Shown one piece after another: positions 1 through 7,857 of a DNA stretch of 14,973 nt. Every line of letters starts with the position of its first letter. Position 1 is the stretch's first letter. A program made the position numbers and the translations under genes. Source of the DNA: Streptomyces speibonae (GTDB lineage: Bacteria > Actinomycetota > Actinomycetes > Streptomycetales > Streptomycetaceae); assembly GCA_000715605.1 (NCBI GenBank), contig KL568527.1, positions 42,518-57,490 on the forward strand, given 5' to 3'. The notes beneath the pieces were generated by a model that saw only the letters and a program-made list of their open reading frames with translations, was not told where the DNA came from and did not search any database.

Positions 1-18
1 GATGTGTATAAGAGACAG
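1..18. other. Tn5/Nextera mosaic-end adapter remnant (artefact)
   Basis: Bases 1-18 read gatgtgtataagagacag, which is the 19-bp Tn5 mosaic end used in Nextera libraries minus its first A. This is not genomic sequence. It explains peptides such as MYKRQ, MCIRDR and, on the minus strand, SLIHI at the edge of open frames here. It shows that the window begins at an untrimmed contig end. Confidence 0.97.
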
Positions 19-2982
19 GAGGGTGGCGAGGGTGTCGAGGCTGACCGAGCGCAGGGTGCGGGCGGACAGCGCGCCCGCCGACTCGCCCGTCGCGAGCCGG
101 CCGACGAGAGCGGACTCGGCGGCGGTGAGCTGCTCCAGCTCCTCCTTCGCCTCCGCCCGGCCCTTCGGCGTGAGTGGGGAGACGGGCGCCTCGCGCAGCC
201 GTTCGCCCCATTCGCGCTGCCGCTGCTGGACCTCGTTGCGCGTCTTGGCGCCGAGGCCGGGGGCGTTGACGAGTTTGCGGCGGCTGTAGTCGAGGAGGTC
301 GCCGACCGTCGTGATGCCCAGGCCGTAGAGGAAGGACTGGGCGGCGAGCGTGAGGCCGGAGACGGTCAGCGGGGTGTCGCGGGTGACCTCGGCGGCGAGG
401 CGGTCGCGCTGCTGCTCGGCGGTCCCCGGCTCGGCGTCCGCGATCGCTGCCGCGGCGCCCTCCGCGGGGGCGGTCCCGTCGGCGGGGGCCGTGGAGCGGG
501 TGCGGTGGCTGGAGGGGACGGTCTGCGAGGCGTCGAGGAAGACCTTGCGCCAGGCGTCCCGCATCGGCTTGAGCTCGGGGAACCGCTGGCCCGCGTCGCG
601 GTGCAGGGCCTTGTGGAAGAAGGCGACGAGGCCGTCCCGTACGGCCGGGTCGAACGCCTCGGCCGCGATGGTCGGGTACGGCCACTCCTTCGGGTCGGTC
701 ATACGTGGCAGAACGCTGCCGTCGCCCCATTTGGGCAGCTCGCCGGAGGCCATCTGGTGCAGGGTGACGGCGACGGCGTACCGCTCGGCGTGGGAGTCGT
801 AGGAGCCGCGCGTGATGACGTCGACGAAGGGGTCGAGGTAGCCGTCGGTGCCCGCGTCGGTGTTCTTCGCCGGGTAGCCGGCCAGCGAGAAGTCGATGAG
901 GACCAGCTCGCGGGTGCGGTTGGGGCGGATGCGGACGGCGATGTTGTCCGGCTTGATGTCCCGGTGCCAGACACCCTCGCCCTCGAGGAAGTCGACGGCG
1001 CCGAAGAGGTAGTCGCCGTACGCCTCGAGCTGGTCGACCGGGAGACGGCCGTGTTCGCGGAGCTGGCGGGCGACGGTCTCCTCGCGGCGGCGCGGGCGGG
1101 TCGCGCCCTCGGCGCCCTGACCGTCGTCGTCGCGCTCGTCGCCGACGTACTCCAGGGCCAGGACGGTGCGGCCGGCGATGTGCAGCGGCTCGGGCTCGAC
1201 GAGGCGGATGATGCCGGAGTGGGGGCGCAGGCGGCCCATGGCCTCGGCCTCGCGGACGAGGATCTCGCCGCGGCTGTCGGACAGGGCCACCTTCAGCACG
1301 GCCAGCGGGCGTGTCCTGCGAGCCTCCGCCTCCAGGTCGCGGACGAGGAAGGCACGGCTGGTGGAGCCGGTGCCGAGACGGCGGCGGACCTCCCACCGGC
1401 CGGCGAGCACGTCACCGGCTACGGCGTCCAGCGGGTCCTTGCCCGCGTCTGCCGCGGCCTCCTCCTCCGTGTGCCCGTCGAGGGCCACGGCGGGGGCGGT
1501 GAGGGAGTCCTCGACGACCTCCAGCAGCTCCAGGAACTCGTCGATGCTGGAAAGGCGCTGGCCGGGACGGTAGGCGGTGGCGGCCTGGACCAGGAAGTCC
1601 ACGTCCTCGGAGAGTCCGTCCACCAGGGAGCTGGGGCGCAGGCCCTCGCCCGCCTCCAGACGGGCCAGGAGTTCGGCCTGGCTGGCGGCCGGGGCCTTGC
1701 CGGTGACGAGCAGGTAGGTGAGGACGCCGAGCCCGTACACGTCGAGGTAGACGGGGTCGGGGCTGAGGGCGGTGAGTTCCGGCGCGAGGTAGGCGTCGGC
1801 GTCGTCGGACAGGTGCAGGGCGGACAGGGCGGTCGGCGCGAACCGGGTCATGCCCTGGCCCTGGGAGGAGTCGCCGCTGCGCTGGGTGGCGATCTGCCAG
1901 TCGGAGATCTGCAGGTGCGGGGTGAGCCAGGCGGCCTCCTCCCCGACGGCCCGGCCCTTCCGGCCGCGCGGCCGGGGGACGACATGGACGGAGCGGGCGG
2001 CGAGCGCACGATGGTGGATGCGGCTGGCGTGCGCGGAGCGCATCGTCTCGGCGAGCTGGCGTACCAGCGCCATCCGGCCGAGGATGTCCAGCTTGTCGCC
2101 GTACCGGACCAGGTACTCGTCGAGCTTCAGGGTGTCCGGGTCGTAGTCGAAGATCAGCGCGGGGCCGGCGGCGTGCCCGGAGGGGAAGTACTGCTTGAGC
2201 TGGACGACGCCCGGGTGCTTGAACCTGCCCAGCACCGCGGCCTCGCGCCGGGCGGCGTTCTCGACGGACTGGCGCAGGGAGGCTTCGGAGCCGCGCTCGC
2301 TGAGGTAGATCCGTACGCGGGCGGCCTCGGGCAGGTCACTGTGGCGGGCGAGATAGTCCGCCCAGGTCTCTCCGGAGTCGAAGGACTTCCGCTCCAGCTC
2401 GTACGGGCCGACCTTGTACTGGGCGTCGCTCTTACGGATGCCGATCTTCTTCAGGGCAGCCGCGATCTCGTTGGAGCCGATCGCGGTGATGCGGCGCCGC
2501 TCGTCGCGCGGGGCCTGCTTGAGCATATCGACCAGCTCGTCGACGGTGTAGACGCCGTTCTGGTCGTGGGCGGGCAGCCGGACGCGAAGGCCGTCGTCGG
2601 TGAAGCAGACGGCCTCGGCGACCCAGACCCGCTTGGCGCCGGTCTGGGCGAGCAGGCTCGCCAGCTCCTTGGCCTTGCGGTTGACCAGGTGCAGCGGGTT
2701 GCCGTGGGTGCGGCGGCGTCCGCCGGGGGTGGTCTGGACCCAGGTGCCGTTCTCGGAGGTGACCGAGCCGTGCCAGTCCTTCAGCTCGATCATGAAGAGT
2801 CCGCCGGAGGAGACGACCAGCAGGTCGACCTCGCGGACGTGGCCGGTGTTCGCGGTGAAGGTGAAGTTGGACCAGGCCCGCCAGGGGGCGCCGTCCGGGA
2901 GCTTCTCCCGGATCGCTTCCAGGCCGCGGCGTTCGTGCTCGAACTCGGACTCGGTGACCGTGACCCACCGGCCTTCCCGCAT
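19..2982 (-). CDS. pglW: PglW-type BREX/phage growth limitation Ser/Thr kinase, 3' end missing
   Basis: Minus-strand gene starting at ATG 2982, with GAGGAG at 2995-3000 (12 nt spacing). It is open to the contig edge; 988 genuine codons are visible and the last six readable ones are adapter. Residues ~10-130 form a NERD domain with a PD-(D/E)XK-like core (D53, then E66-L-K68 in IELKDWHG). Residues ~195-500 resemble a kinase but are degenerate: HHRALAARS at 323-331 lacks the catalytic Asp, and the DFG position is D361-W-Q. Residues ~523-790 are an intact kinase: glycine loop GTGS 537-540, Lys564, HRDIKPDN 673-680, DFS 697-699. A helix-hairpin-helix follows at ~882-920. PglW of Streptomyces Pgl/BREX type 2 is usually ~1,400-1,500 residues, so roughly a third is lost. 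In Pgl systems it is the kinase partner of PglX, PglY and PglZ; pglX could lie downstream, off the contig. The order NERD, pseudokinase, kinase, HhH supports PglW over a generic NERD kinase. Confidence 0.85.
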
Positions 2983-3394
2983 GCCTGTTCCCCGCTCCTC
3001 GTGTCCCTCAAGGACCGCCGTTCCCCATGGCCAGACCCTCGCGGCAGATCCTAGTGGTTGCCTGTGACATGAAAAGAGGCGGTGAAGGACGGGACTATAG
3101 GACATACAGCCCGCATGGTCACAATGGAGTGCCACTCTCCACACAGCTGTGCGGACACCGCACCCGCATGCGGTCGTGCACGTGCCCGTGGCCGAAAACC
3201 GCGAGGGCTCAACGGTGGTGCACTACGGTCGCTTCCGCTGCGCACCTTCCCGGAGGGTACCTGCGGGTTCGGATACCGGTTCCCGGCTGTGGCTGACGAG
3301 TGGTTTCCGCTGCGTGCCGAGCACGCGGCGTGAGTGCGGATGCCCGGTGGGGCGATCCCTGCCATTCCCAGCTCACGCCAAGGAGTGGTCATCC
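2983..3394. other. Non-coding or weakly coding spacer upstream of pglW
   Basis: No convincing gene in these 412 bases. Three overlapping open frames exist (plus 3082-3333, plus 3149 onward, minus 3051-3422), but their third-position G/C is mixed, they are Cys/Arg/Pro rich, and I recognise none. The stretch contains the pglW leader, a candidate minus-strand promoter, and short palindromes such as ccgcatgcgg at 3164-3173. The distal part of the plus frame ending at 3333 has better codon bias (peptide ...ADEWFPLRAEHAA), so a gene remnant cannot be excluded. Confidence 0.5.
3094..3124 (-). promoter_or_regulatory. Candidate promoter for pglW
   Basis: On the minus strand, TTGTGA (plus 3119-3124) is followed after 19 nt by TATAGT (plus 3094-3099). 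The -10 is a good match for the main vegetative sigma factor; the spacing is one or two bases longer than ideal. It would give a leader of about 105 nt before the pglW ATG. Read from sequence only. Confidence 0.4.
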
Positions 3395-3523
3395 ATGAAT
3401 CCCGTCGAGTACAAGCCTGCACGTCGTCACCGGCTTCGCGAGATCCTGGTCGACGTCGCCGCGGGAGCCGTCACCCAGCTCGTGGTGGCGGCCCTGATGG
3501 CGGCAGCACGCCTGTTCTTCTGA
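3395..3523 (+). CDS. Small hydrophobic protein, 42 aa, function unknown
   Basis: ATG at 3395 is preceded by AAGGAG (3380-3385) with 9 nt spacing, a good Shine-Dalgarno. The 42-residue product has a basic N-terminal part (KPARRHRLR, residues 7-15) followed by an uninterrupted hydrophobic helix from ~18 to the C-terminus (ends ARLFF), as in a single-pass or amphipathic membrane peptide. Third positions are mostly G/C. It converges on the first DUF2075 gene, with a perfect terminator stem between them. I do not recognise a family. A short membrane peptide inside a defence-like region could be an effector or toxin, but that is only a guess. The same frame is open upstream to 3149; I prefer the short form because of the ribosome binding site. 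Confidence 0.45.
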   Translation: MNPVEYKPARRHRLREILVDVAAGAVTQLVVAALMAAARLFF

Positions 3524-3531
3524 GCAGGCGC

Positions 3532-3556
3532 GTGGCGGGCCCGGAGAGCCCGCCAC
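3532..3556. terminator. Bidirectional terminator hairpin
   Basis: A perfect 9-bp G/C-rich stem, gtggcgggc (3532-3540) and gcccgccac (3548-3556), with a 7-nt loop. It starts 8 nt after the stop of the small plus-strand ORF and lies 21 nt beyond the stop of the minus-strand DUF2075 gene, so it can terminate both convergent transcripts. There is no strong U tract, as is common in Streptomyces. Confidence 0.7.
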
Positions 3557-3577
3557 ACCCCGTGCAGGCAGCGCGCG

Positions 3578-5698
3578 TCAGAACAGATACGAGTCGGGTG
3601 CTTGCGAGCCCTCGTTGCGGCGCTTCTTGCGCATGCGCCGCCCCCTGCGCGGCCGGGGCAGGTGCGGGACGCGTGCCTCCACCGGCAGGTTCTCCCAGGT
3701 GGGCCGCAGCCCGTCCACGCGGACCTCGCCGACCATCTCCTTCAGGTAGGCCCGGGTCTCCTCATCCGTCGAGTAGAGGACCGTCGCCCGGCTGGCCCGG
3801 GTCATCAGCACGTGGTAGGCGTGACGCACCAGCCGGGCGAAGTCATCGTCGTCCACGCTGCCGGCTCTCACCTTGGGGTCGAACGAACCGGGAACGGCGA
3901 CGCGTTTGACACCGGTCTCCGGGTCCTTCCGCTCCTTTCCTCTGCGGAAAACCCACCGGCCGTCCCGGCGCACCATGTCCTCCCCCAGGATCACCCCGCA
4001 CCAGTCCCACTCGAGGCCCTGAGCCGTGTACACACAACCGATCTGATCCAGCCCATTCTCGTGCACGGACCAGATCCTGGACGGCGGCGCCCCGTTCTCG
4101 CAGAACGCGCTGCTGTCCGCGTTCCACGGTCGGTGCCAGTCCCCGATCCGCACGTCGGCCTCCAGCCGCCGCTCCTTGCCGATCGGTTTCGTCCACGGCC
4201 AGCAGTACCCCGCGACCATACGGGCGGACGCCCCGGCCAGCGCTTCGGTGCGAATGACCCGTTCGAGTTCCTCCGGGCTGTCGGCGACCTCCACGTGCAT
4301 CAGCCCGTCCGGCGTCCATTGCTCCGGTGCATCGTCCGTCACCCCGAGCACGGCGCGCACCCAGCGGATGTAGGCGTCGCTGCCGCCGCAGCGGAACTGT
4401 TCGCGGAGTGCGTACCGGGCGAGGGTGGCGTCGTGCCTTCTGGCCGCGTCCTCGATCAGTTCGACGGTGCCGACCTCGTTCGGCCGCACGCACTGGCCCT
4501 CGTCGAGGAAGAACACGGTCAGGCGGGATGCGTCGAAGAGTTCGTCCACCTGGGGTTTGGTGCCCTGGTCCTCGGGCTTCCAGAACCGGTTCGTCGAGCG
4601 GTCCCTCAGGCGGTGCGCCTCGTCGCAGATGAGCACGTCCAGGGGCGGGTCCGGCGGGGTGACGAAGTTGCTGAAGTAGGTGAAGCTCTCCTTGAACTCC
4701 CGGTCCCCGTAGCCGACGTGCTCCTGGATCGCGCCATTGAAGGCTCTGCTGCCGCTGGCGTACTTGACCGTGTGGCCGCTCGCCTCCAGCTCCGCCTTGA
4801 TCTGGAGGCCGATGGCGCTCTTCCCCGTCCCCGCGCCGCCGGTGACCAGGAAGACCACGCGCCGCTCATCCGGTACGAGGGCCGGGTGCCGGGGATCCGG
4901 GAGCACCTTCGCCGCGGTGTCCAGAATCTGGTCGGCGACCGTCTTCTGCCTGCCGCGCAAGGTGAAGACCGTGTCTTCTCCCCGGGAGCGGATCATGGCG
5001 TCGAGCAGGGGGGTGTTGCGTAAGCCCATGTTCTGGAGCAATAACTCCGCCGCGGACGCGCCGCCCTCGGCGGCGAAGTGCTCCCGCAGATCGGAGAGCA
5101 GCTGCTTGCGCCGGTCGTTGGTGTAGACACGGGCGTAGACACCGGTCGGAGCGTCCACGTCGACCAAGGGCCGGACGGAAGCATCGGTGGCGTTGTGCAG
5201 GTAGGCGAACCCGCCGCATTCGTAGTCAAGGCCATGCAGAGGCCCCCTGCTGCCCGTGAACGCTTCGTAGTTGTCGCGCAGTTGCAGGGCGGGGTGCTTC
5301 TTCCTGCCCATCCCCGGTACGTGCACCAGTTCCGCGGTGGCCCGTTCCACTCGGGTGACCGTCGACCAGCGTTTCAGCTCGACCAGTTGGACGGACAGCC
5401 GCCTCTCGTGAGGATGATGGCCCACGAGCACCACGTCGATGAGTCTGGGGTCGCCGGTGCGCTCGGCCTCGTCGAGGGTGGCGGCGCACTCGACGATCAT
5501 CTCCACCTTGCCGCGCCCGGCATCGACCAGGTCACCCGCGAGGTGGACAAGGCTCTCGGCCCATGCGGACCGTTCCGACAGCGAGGCGTCGGCGCCTCGG
5601 AAGTGCCGCCATCTGGCGGCCAGGTGGGGCACCATACGGCGCCGTGAGTTCAGGGCCAGCAGATCCTCCGCCGCCAGCCTCAGCAGGAGCATGGACAC
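3578..5698 (-). CDS. DUF2075 (SLFN-group) nuclease-helicase protein, copy A, two TTA codons
   Basis: Product of 706 residues from GTG 5698. That start is 7 nt from the SD-like TGGGGGAA; ATG 5692 and GTG 5719 are in-frame alternatives, and 5719 lies inside a hairpin. The N-terminus has a restriction-nuclease-like motif: D88 in IDVVL, then E107-L-K109 in VELKRW. The helicase/ATPase core follows: Walker A GGAGTGKS 287-294, Walker B DEAH 359-362, FFLDEGQ 396-402, QFRCGGSDAY 434-443, YTAQGLEWDW 557-566, and an HVLMTRAS motif near 629-636. This order fits the DUF2075/Schlafen group 3 family. The C-terminus is a basic tail (RPRRGRRMRKKRR, ~682-694) that copy B lacks and that could bind nucleic acid. 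Leu219 and Leu226 are TTA, the only TTA codons I find in the window's genes, suggesting dependence on the bldA tRNA. Action on nucleic acid is inferred from the family; the substrate is unknown. Confidence 0.88.
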   Translation of the reverse strand: MSMLLLRLAAEDLLALNSRRRMVPHLAARWRHFRGADASLSERSAWAESLVHLAGDLVDAGRGKVEMIVECAATLDEAERTGDPRLIDVVLVGHHPHERRLSVQLVELKRWSTVTRVERATAELVHVPGMGRKKHPALQLRDNYEAFTGSRGPLHGLDYECGGFAYLHNATDASVRPLVDVDAPTGVYARVYTNDRRKQLLSDLREHFAAEGGASAAELLLQNMGLRNTPLLDAMIRSRGEDTVFTLRGRQKTVADQILDTAAKVLPDPRHPALVPDERRVVFLVTGGAGTGKSAIGLQIKAELEASGHTVKYASGSRAFNGAIQEHVGYGDREFKESFTYFSNFVTPPDPPLDVLICDEAHRLRDRSTNRFWKPEDQGTKPQVDELFDASRLTVFFLDEGQCVRPNEVGTVELIEDAARRHDATLARYALREQFRCGGSDAYIRWVRAVLGVTDDAPEQWTPDGLMHVEVADSPEELERVIRTEALAGASARMVAGYCWPWTKPIGKERRLEADVRIGDWHRPWNADSSAFCENGAPPSRIWSVHENGLDQIGCVYTAQGLEWDWCGVILGEDMVRRDGRWVFRRGKERKDPETGVKRVAVPGSFDPKVRAGSVDDDDFARLVRHAYHVLMTRASRATVLYSTDEETRAYLKEMVGEVRVDGLRPTWENLPVEARVPHLPRPRRGRRMRKKRRNEGSQAPDSYLF

Positions 5699-5707
5699 GA
5701 GGTGGTT

Positions 5708-5741
5708 CCCCCAGGGCACGAGTGACTCGTGCGGGTGGGGG
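5708..5741 (-). promoter_or_regulatory. RBS-sequestering leader hairpin of DUF2075 copy A
   Basis: On the minus-strand RNA, CCCCCA (5741-5736) pairs with TGGGGG (5713-5708), and an inner perfect 7-bp stem GCACGAG/CTCGTGC closes a 3-nt loop (5723-5725). The 3' outer arm, TGGGGG, is the purine run that serves as ribosome binding site for GTG 5698, so folding would hide it. The matching element before copy B has the same design. Confidence 0.6.
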
Positions 5742-5749
5742 CATGTCCT
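5726..5749 (-). repeat. 24-bp direct repeat, leader copy A
   Basis: Identical over 24 bases to 7811-7834. On the minus strand it runs from AGGACATG through CCCCCACCCGCACGAG and forms the 5' half of the leader hairpin. The ATG inside it opens a 70-codon frame (5744 to 5532) that overlaps copy A out of frame. Confidence 0.9.
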
Positions 5750-5754
5750 CGTGA

Positions 5755-5773
5755 GGAAGCCCGTCGGGCCGCG
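5755..5773. repeat. 19-bp direct repeat, copy 1 (contains GCCCG-T-CGGGC)
   Basis: ggaagcccgtcgggccgcg, identical to 7858-7876. It contains an 11-bp near-palindrome, GCCCG-T-CGGGC, that could be a protein-binding site or a short RNA stem. It sits 5 nt upstream of the 24-bp repeat here but 23 nt upstream at copy B. Confidence 0.85.
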
Positions 5774-5894
5774 ATCGGTATTCGGGATCTTAGGGAGGCG
5801 GCTGTCCCACGGACGACGTCGTCGGCGTGGTCGGCGCGAAGCGCGGCCATCATGGCTGGGATCGTGTGCTCCGTGGCGGAGAGTCGCCGCTCCG

Positions 5895-7784
5895 TCACAT
5901 CCTGGCAGCCGGCTGCTCCGTACGACCGCCCGCCAGTTCCCGCAGCTTCTCCCGCGTCTCCTGGTCCGTCGAGTACACCATCGTGCCGACCATGCCCCGC
6001 GTCAGCAGCACCTTGTACGTGTTCCGGATCAGCCGGTCCACGTCGTCGTCCGGCGTGGACCTCTTGAACACCGGGTCCTTGGAAGCCGTCCGGTCCGTGA
6101 CCCAGCGGTCGCCGCGCCAGAGCAGGTCGGGGCCGATGATGACACCGGACCAGTCGTACTCGAACCCCTGGGCGGTGTAGACGCAGCCGACCTGACCGAA
6201 GCCGGCCGGGTCGGTGGCCCACAGGGCCGCCGGGGGTGCCCCGGAGACGGAGCGGTCACCGCGCAGGTTCCAGGGGCGGGCCCAGTCGCCGATGACGACG
6301 TCGGGCGGCAGCGGTTCGCCCGGCTTGGGTTCCGGGGACCAGCGCCAGCAGTAACCCGCGGACATGCGGGCGCCGTAGCCCTGCGCGCGGCGGGCCTCGA
6401 GGAACGCCTCCATCTCCTGCGGACTGTCGGCGACCAGCAACTGCATGCGGCCGTCGGGCTCCCAGACGACCGGCCCTCCGGCCTCCAGGCCGAGCAACCG
6501 GACGACCCAGCGCAGGTACGCGTCGCTGCCGCCGCAGCGGAACTGGCTGTCCAGCGGGACGACGTGGCAGGGGAGGCCCCGCTGCGCCGCTGCAGCCTTG
6601 ATGTCGGCCACGGTGCCCATCTCGCCGGGGCGTACCACCTGGTGCTCGTCGAGGAAGAAGACGGGGACGTAGGCGACGTCGATGAGTTCGTCGATCTGCG
6701 CGCGGCCGGTCCGCAGGGCGGCGCGGGTGTAGCGGTTGGCCGAGGTTTCCCGGATGCGGTGGGCCTCGTCACAGATCAGAGCGCCAAGGCTGTTCTTCTC
6801 GGCCGTCATGAAGCTGTTGAAGTACTTGAAGAGGTCCTGGACCTCCCGCTTGCGGGCACCGGCGACCTTCCGCATCGTCTTGGTGAAGGACTGGGAGCCG
6901 GTGGCGTGCAGTGCCGGAACGCCGCGTCGGTACAGCTCGCCGAGCAGTTGTAGGGCGATGACGCTCTTGCCGGTACCCGGGCCGCCCGTCACGATGACGA
7001 CTTCCTTGCGGTCGGCGTGCTTGGCCTTCTGCACCGCGTTGAGCACCATGCGGTACGCGACCTGTTGTTCGTCGAGGAGCACGAACTGCGTGCGTTCCCG
7101 CACTTCTTCGGCGGCCACGGACATCAGCTGTTTCGACGGCACGGTGGCGCCGTCGCGCAGTTCGTCCGCCGCCTGTGCCCCCGGATGCTTGTCGCTGAGT
7201 TTCGCACGCAGGTGGTCGATGAACTCACCGCGGCGCTCCCCGGTGAAGAGCAGACCGTGACCGTCGCGCTCGATCTCGCGCAGCCCGGTCACGCCGAACT
7301 CGGTGGCGTTGTGCAGGAACGCCACTCCGCTGACCCGGTGGTCGTGTGCCGCCACCGCTCCGTTGAAGTTGACCAGGTACTCGCAGTACCGGCGCACCTG
7401 CTCGATCGGGTTGAGTACGGGGTGGGCGTAGGCATCGACGTGGCACAGGGTGGGGTCCTCCTCGTGCGGGAGGGCCTGGCTCCACTGCTTCAGCTCCACG
7501 ACCACGTACGACGGCTCACCCGTGGCCGGATGCACTCCTGCGAGCACCACGTCGGCACGTTTGCTGTTCAGTGGGAGCGCGTACTCCAGCATCATCTCCA
7601 CGTCGTCCAGTCCGGCGTCGTTGAGCGCGGCGGCCAGGACGGGAATGCTGCGCTCCCAGGAGCGGACCTCCGAGGTGCCTGGACGGTAGCCGTGCATGTG
7701 GACGAACTGGTCGGTGAGGTGCAGGAACAGCGAACCATCGAACGCCATGACGGCGACCGTTTTCGCGGACGCGCGGAACAGCAA
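5895..7784 (-). CDS. DUF2075 (SLFN-group) nuclease-helicase protein, copy B
   Basis: Product of 629 residues if it begins at TTG 7784 (LLFRASAK), the position that aligns with ATG 5692 of copy A (MLLLRLAA) and lies just after TGGGGGAA. ATG 7748 and ATG 7829 are alternatives; the latter lies in the leader hairpin and has GGA only 1 nt away. N-terminal nuclease-like motif: D78 in ADVVL, E97-L-K99 in VELKQW. Helicase/ATPase motifs: GGPGTGKS 267-274, DEAH 339-342, FFLDEHQ 376-382, QFRCGGSDAY 414-423, YTAQGFEYDW 536-545, TYKVLLTRG 589-597. It is a clear paralogue of copy A, in tandem and the same orientation, with a 196-nt gap. It has no TTA codons and no basic tail. It is probably nucleic-acid acting; a defence role is suggested by family and by nearby pglW, not shown. 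Confidence 0.88.
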   Translation of the reverse strand: MLFRASAKTVAVMAFDGSLFLHLTDQFVHMHGYRPGTSEVRSWERSIPVLAAALNDAGLDDVEMMLEYALPLNSKRADVVLAGVHPATGEPSYVVVELKQWSQALPHEEDPTLCHVDAYAHPVLNPIEQVRRYCEYLVNFNGAVAAHDHRVSGVAFLHNATEFGVTGLREIERDGHGLLFTGERRGEFIDHLRAKLSDKHPGAQAADELRDGATVPSKQLMSVAAEEVRERTQFVLLDEQQVAYRMVLNAVQKAKHADRKEVVIVTGGPGTGKSVIALQLLGELYRRGVPALHATGSQSFTKTMRKVAGARKREVQDLFKYFNSFMTAEKNSLGALICDEAHRIRETSANRYTRAALRTGRAQIDELIDVAYVPVFFLDEHQVVRPGEMGTVADIKAAAAQRGLPCHVVPLDSQFRCGGSDAYLRWVVRLLGLEAGGPVVWEPDGRMQLLVADSPQEMEAFLEARRAQGYGARMSAGYCWRWSPEPKPGEPLPPDVVIGDWARPWNLRGDRSVSGAPPAALWATDPAGFGQVGCVYTAQGFEYDWSGVIIGPDLLWRGDRWVTDRTASKDPVFKRSTPDDDVDRLIRNTYKVLLTRGMVGTMVYSTDQETREKLRELAGGRTEQPAARM

Positions 7785-7790
7785 GGACTT

Positions 7791-7826
7791 CCCCCAGGCA
7801 GCACGAAGCACTCGTGCGGGTGGGGG
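7791..7826 (-). promoter_or_regulatory. RBS-sequestering leader hairpin of DUF2075 copy B
   Basis: Minus-strand RNA: CCCCCA (7826-7821) pairs with TGGGGG (7796-7791); an inner GCACGA/TCGTGC 6-bp stem (7817-7812 with 7806-7801) has a 5-nt loop. As in copy A, the 3' arm overlaps the GGGGGAA that precedes the proposed TTG start. The two arms differ from those of copy A in places while still pairing, which argues for selection on structure. Confidence 0.55.
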
Positions 7827-7834
7827 CATGTCCT
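7811..7834 (-). repeat. 24-bp direct repeat, leader copy B
   Basis: Identical over 24 bases to 5726-5749, at the same position relative to the second DUF2075 gene. Here its internal ATG (7829) is in frame with the protein and would add 15 residues (MPPPARVLRAAWGKS). Confidence 0.9.
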
Positions 7835-7857
7835 TCGAGACTCCACCGGGGTGGAGC

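Noticed and set aside
4..3054. A 1,016-codon plus-strand open frame opposite pglW
   Set aside because: It begins in the adapter and its product is Gly/Val/Leu/Asp-rich low complexity; it is the antisense shadow of the minus-strand gene, whose NERD and kinase motifs are unmistakable.
3164..3173. Short palindromes upstream of pglW as an att or integration site
   Set aside because: No tRNA gene, integrase or matching second site is present in the window.
3082..3333. 83-codon plus-strand frame before the small ORF
   Set aside because: Only its last third has Streptomyces-like third positions and it has no recognised family; kept as a note in the spacer entry.
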